A stretch of DNA of 64,000 nucleotides, taken from positions 806,001 to 870,000 of the forward strand of contig JAHQRK010000021.1 in assembly GCA_019828595.1 (NCBI GenBank), given 5' to 3'. Positions 11,065-21,285 of this stretch are shown one piece after another (position 1 is the first letter of the stretch; every line of letters starts with the position of its first letter). The stretch is from Aphanomyces cochlioides (taxonomy: Eukaryota > Oomycota > Saprolegniomycetes > Saprolegniales > Verrucalvaceae). Under the pieces are notes generated by a model that did not search any database, was not told the origin of the DNA, and saw nothing but the letters and a program-made list of their open reading frames with translations. Both the position numbers and the translations under genes were made by a program.

Positions 11065-12197
11065 TTATCTCTACAAGGAATTTTATTTGTCAAGCTCCAT
11101 GTCTCCAACGCCCATTTTCCCCCTTTCTACCCCCTTTGCCTACCGTCTAGACGTGGCCAGGGGGGGCGAGCCCCCTTGCAACCACCATGGCTATGACTCA
11201 AAGCTACAGCCACAACTGTGCTGACAGTCGGACGGGGACGCTAGCAGCGCTTTATTTAGGCCAAACGATAGCTTGGGACAATCCTCGAGTTCATTGAAAC
11301 TGTGGTGAAAGTTGCCAAGGATGGAACACGCGGTGTCCACCACGACAGATCACTGACTGCTGCTTATCCTGCTCCCTGGTCCGTCAAGTTTGGTCATCCA
11401 AGAATTAGACCACGCATTCAAGCAGAGTGCCAAGTTGACAAGGTCTGTTCCTTGGGCGACTGTGTGCAGCAAGCCCGCGGTGTGGACTGTCGTCGTCGGG
11501 TACAAAACTTGGACGAGACGCCAAGGTTCATCGTCGTCGGCTCCACCACACGATGTTTGCCATATGTGAAGAACCTCCTCGTGGCAATGACAAACTCGTC
11601 CATGGACACAACCAAGCCTGCAATGCCAGCCTCGGAACTCCTCCCAGTGACAAAGCCCCCTTGGTTGGCTGTGGGTGCAATGCACAATCCACTACAACCT
11701 CGGCAGACCACACGACTCGACGGTGATGTCCAACGAGTCGCTGAATTCATCTTTCTGTGGCCACGACGTCAATCCTTGAAGGACAACCATGAAACCATCA
11801 TCGCCGTTTGATGGCTCATCAAAGCGCTGCTTCGATGCACCATGCAGTCAGTTGTCGATCTATCGGTCGCGCCATGGTCACTGTCACTTTCTGACGACAA
11901 AGTCCATGTCATGCACTCGTCCGAGCCAGCGTCGCAACCAGTCGCTCAATCGACCGACCGACACTTGCAGTTTGAATCTCCCACAGCAACTTGAAGGCAG
12001 AGAACACAACCGACGGAATGGCATGGAAGGACTCCAGCTGTGGCATGTGGCGTCTTTTCATGGGTAACAAATTTTTTCGGTCGAGGGTGATTGGCCATGC
12101 CTGCCATTACTTCTCTCCCTAAAATTGTTCCCAAGCAAACGAAAGTCGGGATTGCACCGTGCCGACGGTCGTATTCTTGAATTCATCCTCCACTGTC
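11065..12197. other. 1.1 kb intergenic with unrecognised overlapping ORFs
   Basis: A 169-codon plus frame (11302-11811) overlaps minus frames of 110-111 codons. None has a recognisable motif, signal peptide or paired exon. Balanced GC content may simply keep these frames open. The last 80 bp are the promoter and 5' UTR of the proline-rich gene that follows. Confidence 0.35.
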
Positions 12198-13511
12198 ATG
12201 AGATCCCTCGCACTGATTGTGCTCTTCGTCTGTCTGGTCCACGTCGTGGCCCACACGGCCGACCAAATTGCCGTCCAGCAAGCTGGCAGCCCCATCGCCA
12301 ACACTTTGCGCAGGTTGATACCTGCTAAAGGCGGCAAGCCAGGTGGTGGTGGTGGAAGTGGGTCCAAGCCAGCTCCTGCCCCAGCACCGGCGCCTGCACC
12401 AAAGCCAGCTCCTGCGCCAGCTCCTGCTCCAGCCCCAGCGCCAAAGCCGGCACCTGCTCCAGCTCCAGCTCCGGCGCCCGCACCAGCTTCTAGGCCATCT
12501 CCTCCTTCCGCTCCATCTCCGGCTGTTCGACCACCTCCTGCACCACCAGTTCCTCGTCCTGCCGGTGTCCCATCGCCAGTTCCATACCGACCTGTGACTC
12601 CAGTCGCGTACGTTCAACCAACGGTCGTGCGTCCTGTGGTTGTCGCGCCTGTGGGTTATGTCTACTACCCAGTTTACTATCCTCCCGTCTACGTCGTGCG
12701 TCCTGTGATTATTATCCCTCCCGTCTACTGGACAACGAACGCTTGCTACCAGAACTACTGCTACTACGACTACAACCGCTGCCTCAACTACTATGGCGAT
12801 GCTTGCTTCTGCTATCCTGGTCTTCTCCGCTGCCTCCAACTGTCGTGCTACACGTACTACCAACCTGCGTACGACCAATGCGGCCAAGATCTCCTCAAGC
12901 CCTCTCGCTGTGTCTTGTCGTGCCAACCTGCGCCGTATGCCATTCCTGCCGTCGCTGCTGGCTCCGTTGGATCTGCGGGCAACACCTCGAACGCCTCGGC
13001 CATTGCCGAGCCTTCGAAGATCCAATACTCGGTCGTTGCTGTCGTGCTCATTCAAGGCCTCAACCAATCCACGATGGACGACGCCTTGTATGACTTTGCT
13101 GGCGCTGTCGCCACGTCGGTGGAACCTGTCAACCCTGGCGTCTTTCGCGACAATGTGACCTTGACCTACCGTGGAGTGATCATCAACAGCACCAACTTCT
13201 TGGAAGTCACGATCGGTGTTGCCACGCCATCGGTCGAGGTTATGAACGCGACGGATTTGCGCTTCCAAGGCATGATGTATGGCAATGTGACCAACAACAC
13301 GCTCAGCCAAGACTTGAAAGCGAACAATGTGTTGTTCAATGAATCGCAACTCAGCTTTGATACGATCAAGTCGAACGTTTTCGTTGCGAATGAAGACGGT
13401 GCGACCACCGCCCCAAGTGCTGTTTCAACTCTTGCGCCAGCTACAAGTGGTGTCGTCAGCACTGGATTAGCCGCCGTCGCCTTGGTCTTCGCTGCGCTCG
13501 CATTGGTATAA
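12198..13511 (+). CDS. Secreted proline/alanine-rich, Cys/Tyr-rich surface protein
   Basis: I start at the ATG at 12198 because it begins a clear signal peptide (MRSLALIVLFVCLVHVVA); an in-frame ATG 39 bp upstream would bury it. The 437-residue protein then has a Pro-Ala tract of alternating PAPAP/KPAPAP (about 57-120), a Val/Tyr/Pro-rich segment, a Cys/Tyr-rich block (about 183-240, starting ACYQNYCYYDYNRC and ending CVLSC), and a Ser/Thr/Asn-rich region with many N-glycosylation sequons. It ends in a hydrophobic segment (VSTGLAAVALVFAALALV) with no cytoplasmic tail, as in GPI-anchored proteins. Location in the cell wall or on the surface is inferred. Two paralogues lie at 44894-46357 and 46771-48151; there the tract is PPSPP-type, but the Cys block and C-terminal region are strongly conserved. 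Confidence 0.85.
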   Translation: MRSLALIVLFVCLVHVVAHTADQIAVQQAGSPIANTLRRLIPAKGGKPGGGGGSGSKPAPAPAPAPAPKPAPAPAPAPAPAPKPAPAPAPAPAPAPASRPSPPSAPSPAVRPPPAPPVPRPAGVPSPVPYRPVTPVAYVQPTVVRPVVVAPVGYVYYPVYYPPVYVVRPVIIIPPVYWTTNACYQNYCYYDYNRCLNYYGDACFCYPGLLRCLQLSCYTYYQPAYDQCGQDLLKPSRCVLSCQPAPYAIPAVAAGSVGSAGNTSNASAIAEPSKIQYSVVAVVLIQGLNQSTMDDALYDFAGAVATSVEPVNPGVFRDNVTLTYRGVIINSTNFLEVTIGVATPSVEVMNATDLRFQGMMYGNVTNNTLSQDLKANNVLFNESQLSFDTIKSNVFVANEDGATTAPSAVSTLAPATSGVVSTGLAAVALVFAALALV

Positions 13512-14057
13512 GTCGAGTAACTTAAGAGCTTAACTTAATCCATTTCAATTCCGGTTTGGTTCATGCATCTTTGAATTCATTGACGTCAAGCTATCGTTTA
13601 CCGTACAGTAGCATTGTACGTAAAAAACCTGTAAAGCGTGTAAAATTCGTGTTGTGAGTGGTCGCTGTGGATTATCTTTTCACTATACGTAAAGTAAATC
13701 GAATCTGTAATTGACCTTGATGAAGCTTGCTTGACGGCACATTTTCCGCACAAGGAGCGTACAAAGTTGAGGACAATAAATACAAGTTGTTGATAACTCA
13801 AACTGAGCAGATGCAACCAGAAGTCTACAGTACACAAGCACACTTTACACTTTACGTAAACTAAATCTTCCATTTCCCTGTTTATCGACCTGGGAGTCTA
13901 CAAAGTCCCTACGACACTATAGCCTTAGTAGGTAGACAACGCCGCTTGAATTCATACCTTCGCGGTCAAGAAGTCGCTGTTATTGCTTGCTTTTCAAGCT
14001 CTTCTCACATGGATTTGATTGGGATTACACTTTACCGTTCACTTGACGTAAAATCAA
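13512..14057. other. Intergenic with recurrent TTTACGTAAA-like words
   Basis: No gene is seen. ACGTAAA-type words and their complement recur (near 13617, 13687, 13853 and 14047), some as the palindrome TTTACGTAAA. They may be regulatory or the remains of an inverted-repeat element, but I could not match two ends into a convincing terminal repeat. Confidence 0.35.
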
Positions 14058-15196
14058 TTGAAGAATCAGCATCTGGATAAGAAGTATGTTTTCCGGATTG
14101 CGTTGGTGGAAGAGTCAGGAGGACAAGTCACGAGGGAAGAGCACAGCAGGATGGCGCAGCCACGATCGACGCCTGTTCCATCGAACGCCCCTCCGACGTC
14201 AAGATCTCTAGGAGAAGCTCAATCAGGGGATCATTCGCGCCTCCTGAATGCGCTGCCGTCTCACGAAGAAGTTCGAGACGTTCGCCTCAATGTGCTCAAT
14301 ACGAGCGTGCAAGGAGCACGTGAAGCGGGAAGTACGCGTCTGATGCTTATTTTCTCGGTGGTTGTGAACCTTCCACAAGTCGTGGCTGCTGCTGTTGTCA
14401 TGGGACTCTTCTGGAATGATCCCGACCTGGCCAAATGCAATCGACTGCGATATTGGACGCTCGTGCAGACACTCCATCTTCTCTTTACAGTTTTGGTTGA
14501 ATGGGCTGTGTACTACGTGCATATTTTGCACCCGCGCGCTCGGTGGTCAACACCAGTCGTGAAGAATATGCTCAATTCTCTCAAGTATTCGCTGGAACTG
14601 CTCGGCTTGTTTTGGTTTCTCGTTGGGAATATGTGGGTCATCAGCGACGAAGAACACTGCGCGCTCAAAGCTGGGGGACACATGTACAATATGGCTTTAG
14701 CCATGATTGTCATCTGCTACGTCAAGATTTTCCTACCATGCTTGTTATTGGTGGCGCTTCTTCCGATTGTGTGCTTCTGCTTGCCATGTTTGATTCGCAT
14801 ATTGAATCGAATTCATGACCCCATGCGTGGCAAAGGCGCATCGAAAGAGGTAAAGAATGCTTCCGATTCTTTTACGTCTCTCATTGTTGTCTAGACGATT
14901 GCGACGTTACCAAGCGTTCCTTACTCGCCGTCACTCTTCCCCAAAGAGGTTTGATGGCCACAACCTTGTCGATTTGATCTGAATTGGACATGGCGTAGGA
15001 TGCAAGTTGCTGCATCTGCCTGAATGAATACACACCCAACCAAACGCTGCGTGTTTTGCATTGCACGCACCACTTCCATCAAGAATGCGTCGACGAATGG
15101 CTCGTGGTCAATGCGACGTGTCCAACATGCCGCAAACCCATCGATCCAAACGCCGTGCCATCGTCGACTAGCGACGACCCCAACCTGATTGTATAG
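14058..15196 (+). CDS. Four-helix membrane RING-H2 protein, probable E3 ubiquitin ligase
   Basis: Exons are 14058-14849, 14895-14948 and 14999-15196. The introns (45 and 50 nt) are phase 0 and both follow GAG|GT. The spliced product has 347 residues; the ATG at 14151 (MAQPRSTPVPS) is an equally good start and would give 316. Four hydrophobic segments lie at about 92-118, 132-156, 174-197 and 210-250. Exon 3 supplies a complete RING-H2: C286-x2-C289, C304-x-H306-x2-H309-x2-C312, then C323-x2-C326 in TCPTCRKPI, with the usual Trp between. RING-H2 domains recruit E2 enzymes, so a membrane-bound ubiquitin ligase of the endomembrane system is likely; substrates are unknown. Read without splicing, the gene would end after the helices and lose its catalytic domain. 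Confidence 0.88.
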
Positions 15197-15294
15197 CTGC
15201 TAATTACTTGAAGTACGTTTGCACGAACGTGCGATTGACGACCATGCGATGGAAAAGAATAAATTATTTGATGCCACGTACGTGCTTGAATCTC

Positions 15295-15715
15295 TCAAAG
15301 TCCCTCCCTCCATGCCGCAAAACGAGCGCCCACCAGCGCAGTGGCGGCACCATTGGACGGCATCATATGGCGATTTGGTTCACGTCGTACTTCGACGGGG
15401 TTTCCAATCTTTACTGAGTCGTTCCAGTCGACATTCACTGAAGGCCACAATTTCCCCACTTTGCCCATCACATATGCCTCCATGTCTTCGCCAGGAAGCC
15501 AATTCTCCGTGAATTCGTCACTGATGGGCAAAGCATCTCGCAGCGTAACCTCGAGTGCCCTCTCATACCATGATCGAACGGCAAATCCTCGTCGTGGGTG
15601 AAAAAGTCATGGCAAGTCTCTAATCACAGTACACTTTAGCTTCAGGGGGTTCAAGGAATGTCCAGTCGGCGCGACTTGCAGCCACTTCAACTATGAGCTC
15701 CAACATCGTTGACTT
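15295..15715 (-). pseudogene. Lipoxygenase-fusion gene fragment
   Basis: Minus-strand pieces match the middle of the large lipoxygenase-fusion proteins encoded at 49-64 kb. One piece reads VEVAASRADWTFLEPPEAKV (near 15700-15640), and after a gap and frame change another reads FTENWLPGEDMEAYVMGKVG followed by KLWPSVNVDWNDS (near 15510-15420). Only about a tenth of the parent protein remains, with an internal deletion and stops. It shows the family once had a member 33 kb away from the present cluster. Confidence 0.8.
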
Positions 15716-15759
15716 TGGTCAGTCGTCCAGTTGATCGCTAGCTCCTGGTAGTTGTAAAA

Positions 15760-16282
15760 AGGGAATACTCGTCCATCTAATCCACAATGCAACCGACGTG
15801 ATGAACTCGCTGGCACTTGTAAAACGTGCCGTCGTCGCGAGCTCCAGAGCGAGAAGCTGCTGCGGTTCGACTAGATCGACTCGTAGAAAACTTGTTGGAT
15901 CAGTCCTTTCGTCATGACGACATCTTGTCTGACCGAGGTGTAAATTTAGAGGCGTCTTCGTGCATGTTTACGAGGAAACGTTTGCTGATTATGTCGCGCT
16001 CGAAGCGAAATGATCGAGGGGAATCGATAGCCCCTCCGTTGAGCATCGATCGAGAACGAGGGGCCCTAGCAAAGGGCGAGCTTTGTCTTCCGAATCGCGG
16101 GACAATGTGTACCAGATAGCATCACATGCAGTCACGCTCTTGGGCCGTTGGGGGCGCCACTTTGTCTTAAAATAGAAGCGACCTTCCGTCGCCTTCACAA
16201 ACGAGTTCGAAGGGTCCAACGACCGCCTCTGCACCTCGGCCGTCAACAAGTCCAATGCATCCTTCTCCGAGCACGCATGCAA
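15760..16282 (-). pseudogene. Decayed gene of unknown function
   Basis: The 97-codon frame 15989-16282 (with SNSFVKATEGRFYFKTKW and KSVTACDAIWYTLSRDSEDK) looks protein-like. It continues in other frames as FERDIISKRFLVNMHEDASK, then DVVMTKGLIQQVFYESI, then DDGTFYKCQRVHHVGCIVD, each step separated by a frame change or stop. I do not recognise the family. The succession of short coherent pieces fits a pseudogene better than an intron-rich gene, because the breaks lack GT-AG boundaries. Its 5' end overlaps the start of the plus-strand gene at 16255. Confidence 0.45.
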
Positions 16283-18555
16283 TCGACGAACATGAAGGAA
16301 CGCTCATCCGTGTCAAGTGGATTTCCGGAGCGTCCAAACTCATCTCGTACTTTTCGACGCTCGTGAGCTACTTGGCGGCCATTCTTGTCGCCGTCGACAT
16401 TGTGAGCAACAATTGGGAGCTCAATGACTTTGCAGGCGACGCCAAGCACTTTTTCACACCACTTTTGGAAGTCAATTCCCAACAAGATCTTGAAGCGGGC
16501 TACGCTTTTCCTCTCGACGCGTCGCCGTCGTCTGTCTCCAACACAGGTCGTTTCGTGATCGAGTCGGCGATTTCGCAAGTCCACAGCGTCGGGACGCACT
16601 ACTTCCTCACCCTCAGCTCATTCCCGATCGTTCACCCTGCCAACGACATTTGTGGCCGCCTCGTTGACAGCTATCCCGTCGATGTGACCCAACAGAGCGC
16701 AGTCTACCTTGGCCACGTCCAAGACCAAGTCACGTTCATCCGTGGAAGCACTCTCTCGCATGTCTTTGGGGACTCGATCGTCCGCACCAAGGCCGAGCTC
16801 GGTGCAAACTCGAGCACACTCGTCGAGTTGGGCTATGAACCTGGCCGTGTCGGCCTCGACATGCGTCTGACGACTGCGATACCAATTCCCCCTCCACGAC
16901 AGTCCATCGGTCTCAACGTGACCATGTATCGCTTCTACGGCAAAGCGTTCTGCACAGGCTGCAATGCCGGCACCGAGCTCGGCATGGACACTTGCTCGAT
17001 CGTCTACTCGTACAACGACACGACGAAAACCCTCAACGTCTCGTCCAGCTCTGCCATCCATGGCCAGTCCCATGCCGTCGGGTTTATCTTTCTTCGACGA
17101 CTGGGGCCCGTCATCTCGCTTTTCTTGCGGGGCTTCTGCGTCCTCATGGCCTTTGCAGGCTACGGCGCGGCTCGCAAGACCGTCAAGTGGACAGACTCGT
17201 CGACGTTGACTTCATGGTTCAAGAAACAAATGCACAAATTCGCGCCGCCATTGCATCGTCAACCAAGTCATGCGTTTGACTTCTCGTACTTTTGCTTCAA
17301 CAGCGACGTCTTTGTCATTTTGTACTCGATTGCCGTCTTCATTGACGAAGACGTCGCGATGGTCTACGCACGCGTGCTGACAACTTGGTACAAACCAGCG
17401 CCGTTTGATCTCTGGACGGAATTGCGTCTCCGTGCTCTCGCCTTTCGATGGCTGTGGTTCAATCTCCTCTTGGTCAAGTTTATGAAATGGATTTGTCATT
17501 TCCTCAGCACGGCGCGATACAATGGGTCGAATTTTGTCATGGGATGGCTCAACTTTAGCACCGTCACGTCCGTCTACATGACGGTCTTTGCGCTCTTTGA
17601 ACGGACAGACTACATTGAATATGGCAATTCTGTCCGTGTCGACGTGACGTCTGCGATGGAAGACCTCGACTCAATCTACGTCGAGTTTGAAAATAGCTGG
17701 TACATGCGCGGCCTCTGGTCGCTTGTCTTTCTCATGGTGGGCAATTTGATCGGCGTCTTGATTGTCGACCACGTCATCAATCGACGGTGGTGGCGTCTCG
17801 TGGCCAAGAATTCGCTCGGGCGGCAGCACATGTTCAACTCGACGTCGATTCTGAGCGATATGAACGTGCCGTACGAGGACTGGTCGTTCCATTCAGTCGC
17901 GATGGTCCGCACGAGAGAGGTCTGCACGATGCAATGGTTCATTACAAGCCACATTTCGTGCTTTGGTCTGCCGGAAGAACCAAGCTTGATCCGCAAAGTG
18001 ACGTCGTCCAAGATGGCCACCGCGGGAATTCGCTCGACTGGTATGGGTCAATCGCCCAGCAAGACAAGCGTCGGGACCATGCCGTCGTCGGCCAGCAACT
18101 CGCAAAAAGTCGTTGCGAAACCAAGTCCGCCACGCTTGTCCATGGGCAGGTCGGCGGATTTACGGCCAACAACCAGCGGTCGAGCTGCCGACAATCGCAA
18201 TTCTACCGGCCGGGCGGCAGATATGAATTACCCAAGAACGTCGATCGGAAGAGCTGCTGACTTGGAGGCTTCCAGGACGTCGCTTGTAAATGGAGAAGGC
18301 AACCACTCGAGGTCGTCGCTCGGGCGAGCGGCGGAAAACAACCACTCGAGGTCTTCCCTTGGGCGCGCTGCAGATGTCGTCCCATCGTCCCATGCATTGA
18401 GCGAAATGGACGGCGGCGGAGACGTGATTGAATCGTACTTGATTGCGCAGGATCAAGACGGCTGTCTTCACATGTGCGACTGCGAGAAACGAGAAGTCTT
18501 GGCCATCGGCCTCGAAGGCAAAATCATGCGCGACGCGTTTGTACGAATAGGTTAG
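16255..18555 (+). CDS. Multipass membrane protein, family member 1 (unknown function)
   Basis: This single-exon gene encodes 766 residues and is the first of six paralogues. A helix at about 30-52 precedes the family signature NNWELNDFAGDAKHFFTPLL. A large, probably extracytoplasmic region (about 55-265) carries ICGRL, RGLTLSH-like and GCNAGTELGMDTCSIVYSY motifs and glycosylation sequons. At least five more helices follow to about 510, including YFCFNSDVFVILYSIAVFID, RALAFRWLWFNLLLVKFMKW and YMTVFALFERTDYIEYGNS. The tail begins RRWWRLVAKNSLGRQHMFNS and ends in a conserved module (QDQDGCLHMCDCEKREVLAI). Unique to this copy are about six GRAAD/GRSAD repeats at 625-720 in a Ser/Arg-rich stretch, which make it the longest member. 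I do not recognise the family; a channel, transporter or receptor role is possible but unsupported. Confidence 0.85.
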   Translation: MHPSPSTHAIDEHEGTLIRVKWISGASKLISYFSTLVSYLAAILVAVDIVSNNWELNDFAGDAKHFFTPLLEVNSQQDLEAGYAFPLDASPSSVSNTGRFVIESAISQVHSVGTHYFLTLSSFPIVHPANDICGRLVDSYPVDVTQQSAVYLGHVQDQVTFIRGSTLSHVFGDSIVRTKAELGANSSTLVELGYEPGRVGLDMRLTTAIPIPPPRQSIGLNVTMYRFYGKAFCTGCNAGTELGMDTCSIVYSYNDTTKTLNVSSSSAIHGQSHAVGFIFLRRLGPVISLFLRGFCVLMAFAGYGAARKTVKWTDSSTLTSWFKKQMHKFAPPLHRQPSHAFDFSYFCFNSDVFVILYSIAVFIDEDVAMVYARVLTTWYKPAPFDLWTELRLRALAFRWLWFNLLLVKFMKWICHFLSTARYNGSNFVMGWLNFSTVTSVYMTVFALFERTDYIEYGNSVRVDVTSAMEDLDSIYVEFENSWYMRGLWSLVFLMVGNLIGVLIVDHVINRRWWRLVAKNSLGRQHMFNSTSILSDMNVPYEDWSFHSVAMVRTREVCTMQWFITSHISCFGLPEEPSLIRKVTSSKMATAGIRSTGMGQSPSKTSVGTMPSSASNSQKVVAKPSPPRLSMGRSADLRPTTSGRAADNRNSTGRAADMNYPRTSIGRAADLEASRTSLVNGEGNHSRSSLGRAAENNHSRSSLGRAADVVPSSHALSEMDGGGDVIESYLIAQDQDGCLHMCDCEKREVLAIGLEGKIMRDAFVRIG

Positions 18556-18657
18556 CTAAGAATCAATGTACGTGGCACTACTACCTTGCAGTCTGTCGTC
18601 TGCTCTGTCTGCCTTGGTGGAATTCGGACTATGATATGCCTGTCGTAGGTATAACCG

Positions 18658-20775
18658 ATGCAAATCCCGGTTACATGGATGAAACCGACAGGAGCCAAAG
18701 ATAGCCACCCACCACGACACTCTCGAATTACCCTCTCGAGCGAATTGATCATGTGGAATCGCGTGCGCGAGCGTGTGAACGACAATTCATTGGCGCCAAC
18801 CAGCCCATCCAAGCCCAGGAAACCATCGTCATGGGATTCCATGGCGCAGTCCGCCTTGAAGTACATCACCAAGATGATCAATGCGTTTGCCATCTTGTTA
18901 GTCGTCGTCGACATTCTCGGCAACAATTGGGAACTGCACGATTTTACGGGCGACGCCAAGCATTTCCGAGTCCCATTGCTCACGACAAAGTCCCGCAGTC
19001 AACTGGAGAGCGGCTACGTCTTTCCAACACTCGCGTCGCCATCGTCGGTTTCCAATGTCGGACGCTTTATGATTGACAACACGATCGAACAAGTGCACTG
19101 CAATAATGGCACGTTCTACGCCATCACGATGAGCTCGTTTCCGATCATTCACCCTGAAAACGACATCTGCGGTCGCTTGGTGAATGTTTACCCTGTCAAC
19201 ACTGTCGACGGCGGCAAAATTCGACTTGGTACTGTCGAAGACCAAATCACATTTGTTCGGGGCAATACGCTCTCCCATCTCTTTGGGGACACGGATTCAA
19301 CACCCCCGGCTCCCCCCGGAACCAATGCATCAGTGCTGACCGACATGGGCTATCTACCTGCACGTGCTGGTCTCGACATGCGACTCACGACCGCCATCCC
19401 TGTGCCCCCTCCTGGACAAAAGTTGCCACTCAATGTGACCATGTACCGGTTCTACAGCAAGGCGTTCTGCTCTGCGTGTCATCCAGGAACAGAGCTTGGC
19501 ATGGACACGTGTTCGATCGTGTATTCGTACAACGACACGACGAAAGCAGTCACCGTCCATTCCAGCTCGGCGATCTACGACCAGTCGCATGTCCTTGGCT
19601 TTATCTTTCTACGACGGTGGGGCGTTCGAGTCTCCCTCGTCCTGCGCGCTTTTTGCCTCTTCCTCGCCTTTTCAGCCTACGGGGCAGCGAGGAAAACGGT
19701 CCGCTGGGTGGACATGGCAACGCTGTCGACGTGGGTGAAAAAACTCGGCCACATGATTGTTCCACCCATGTACAGCCACAACAGCAAAGCGTTCAGCGTC
19801 ATCTACTTTTGCTTCAACAGCGATGTCTTTGTCATTTTATACTCGATTGCAGTCCTGATTGACGAAGACGTGAGCATGGTCTACGCCCGAGTCGTCACCA
19901 CTTGGTACAAACCAGCGCCGTTTGAACTCTGGACCGAATTGCGTCTCCGAGCTCTGTCGTTTCGATGGCTCTGGTTCAATTTGTTCCTCGTCAAGCTCAT
20001 GAAGTGGACGTGTCATTTTGTGAGCACGGCGCAGCACAGTGGGTCGAATTTCGTCATGGGATTGTTCAACTTTAGCTCCGTTCCGTGGATTTACATGACG
20101 GTCTTTGCGCTCTTTGAGCGGACAGACTACATCGAATATGGCAATTCCGTCCGCGTCGATGTGACGTCCGTCACGGAAAACCTCAACTCGATCTACGTCG
20201 AGTTTATGAACAGTTGGTACATGCGTGGCCTCACGTCGCTAGTCTTTCTCATGGTGGGCTATCTACTCGCTGTCTTGCTGGTCGATCACTTTGTCAATCG
20301 AAAATGGTGGCGACTCATGGCGAAGAATTCGCTGGGACGGCAGCACATGTTCAATTCGACGTCGATTTTGAGCGACACGGGACTGCCCCTCGAAGACAAG
20401 ACCCTTTACTCGATGACGAAGATCAAAGCGCGAGCACTGTGTTCGCTGCACTGGTTCTTCACGAGTCACGTTGTATGTTTTGGCCTCCCCGAAGACCGAA
20501 GTCTTGTTCGAAAGTTGACAAAGTCGTCAACGAATGGTGGTGCCAAGCCTGCGACTGGCAGCGCAACGCCGCATTCTCCATCGAGAGACCTCGTCGAAGC
20601 TATTGCGCCATTGACTGGAGGCGCTCCAGCAAACAAGACGATTGACATTGACGTACATACCCTGCGGCAGAACGACGACGGCGAGTTGTTCCTCTTCGAC
20701 TCGGAGAACCGCGAAGTCCAAGCACTTGGCATCGAAGTCAAAATCCTACGAGACGCCAGCTACATAATTGGATAA
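18658..20775 (+). CDS. Multipass membrane protein, family member 2
   Basis: The open frame allows 705 residues, but the ATG at 18751 (MWNRVRERVNDNSLAPTSPS) gives 674 and aligns better with the lengths of members 3 and 4; the start is therefore uncertain. It carries the family features in order: NNWELHDFTGDAKHFRVPLL after the first helix, DICGRLVNVYPV, CHPGTELGMDTCSIVYSYND, five further helices, RKWWRLMAKNSLGRQHMFNS and the terminal DSENREVQALGIEVKILRDA module. The short post-membrane linker (about 590-640) has no GRAAD repeats. It is closest to member 4, sharing the SSSAIY(D/G)QSH and FSVIYFCFNSDVF variants. Confidence 0.85.
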   Translation: MQIPVTWMKPTGAKDSHPPRHSRITLSSELIMWNRVRERVNDNSLAPTSPSKPRKPSSWDSMAQSALKYITKMINAFAILLVVVDILGNNWELHDFTGDAKHFRVPLLTTKSRSQLESGYVFPTLASPSSVSNVGRFMIDNTIEQVHCNNGTFYAITMSSFPIIHPENDICGRLVNVYPVNTVDGGKIRLGTVEDQITFVRGNTLSHLFGDTDSTPPAPPGTNASVLTDMGYLPARAGLDMRLTTAIPVPPPGQKLPLNVTMYRFYSKAFCSACHPGTELGMDTCSIVYSYNDTTKAVTVHSSSAIYDQSHVLGFIFLRRWGVRVSLVLRAFCLFLAFSAYGAARKTVRWVDMATLSTWVKKLGHMIVPPMYSHNSKAFSVIYFCFNSDVFVILYSIAVLIDEDVSMVYARVVTTWYKPAPFELWTELRLRALSFRWLWFNLFLVKLMKWTCHFVSTAQHSGSNFVMGLFNFSSVPWIYMTVFALFERTDYIEYGNSVRVDVTSVTENLNSIYVEFMNSWYMRGLTSLVFLMVGYLLAVLLVDHFVNRKWWRLMAKNSLGRQHMFNSTSILSDTGLPLEDKTLYSMTKIKARALCSLHWFFTSHVVCFGLPEDRSLVRKLTKSSTNGGAKPATGSATPHSPSRDLVEAIAPLTGGAPANKTIDIDVHTLRQNDDGELFLFDSENREVQALGIEVKILRDASYIIG

Positions 20776-21285
20776 GATATATGTGATTTGACTCTAAGCC
20801 TCTGACGACACAAACGATGAAGTTTCCCAGGATTGCAAGCCCGTCACGACCATTCATTTGTCGTGGTGTCTTCTTCAAAAAAAGCTGCCAAGCTTGTAGC
20901 CCTTGGATAAATTAACAATGGCTATGCGGTAGGATTTCTCTATTCGACATCAATCCATGCCGTTCATGCTCTGGAACTACCGCAATCGACTTCTCTTAAA
21001 AGAGGTCGCATGGCGCCATGACAACTCGACAAACTCCATCGTGGACATTCCCGACGACCTCAGGTAGGGCACACAGAGCTAATCGCAATATTCAATGGAG
21101 TAGTGGAGACGACGTTGGCGGTCGTGGCTCGCTGTGCTACAAGATAATTGGAGACTATTTGAAGCAATCACCAAGTGGACCCACCGTCGATATTTTCTAG
21201 TGGCACATCCAAGTCGGTTGCTCTCAGTTTCACATACGCCTCGACCTATTAATACGACCACCGAGGTTGGGCAACGACGTGGGCG
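20776..21285. other. 510 bp spacer between members 2 and 3
   Basis: No gene or repeat is recognised; the short frames are unconvincing. It presumably contains the 3' UTR of member 2 and the promoter of member 3. Confidence 0.5.

Noticed and set aside
11302..11811. 169-codon plus frame
   Set aside because: Long enough to notice, but three minus frames cover the same bases and none of the four has recognisable content.
12183..13349. 388-codon minus frame antisense to the proline-rich gene
   Set aside because: Arg/Trp/Asp-rich composition is what the reverse of a Pro/Val/Tyr-coding repeat produces; the sense strand has signal peptide and paralogues.
13590..14050. Possible MITE built on TTTACGTAAA-like ends
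   Set aside because: The words recur, but I could not pair two ends into an extended inverted repeat with a target duplication.
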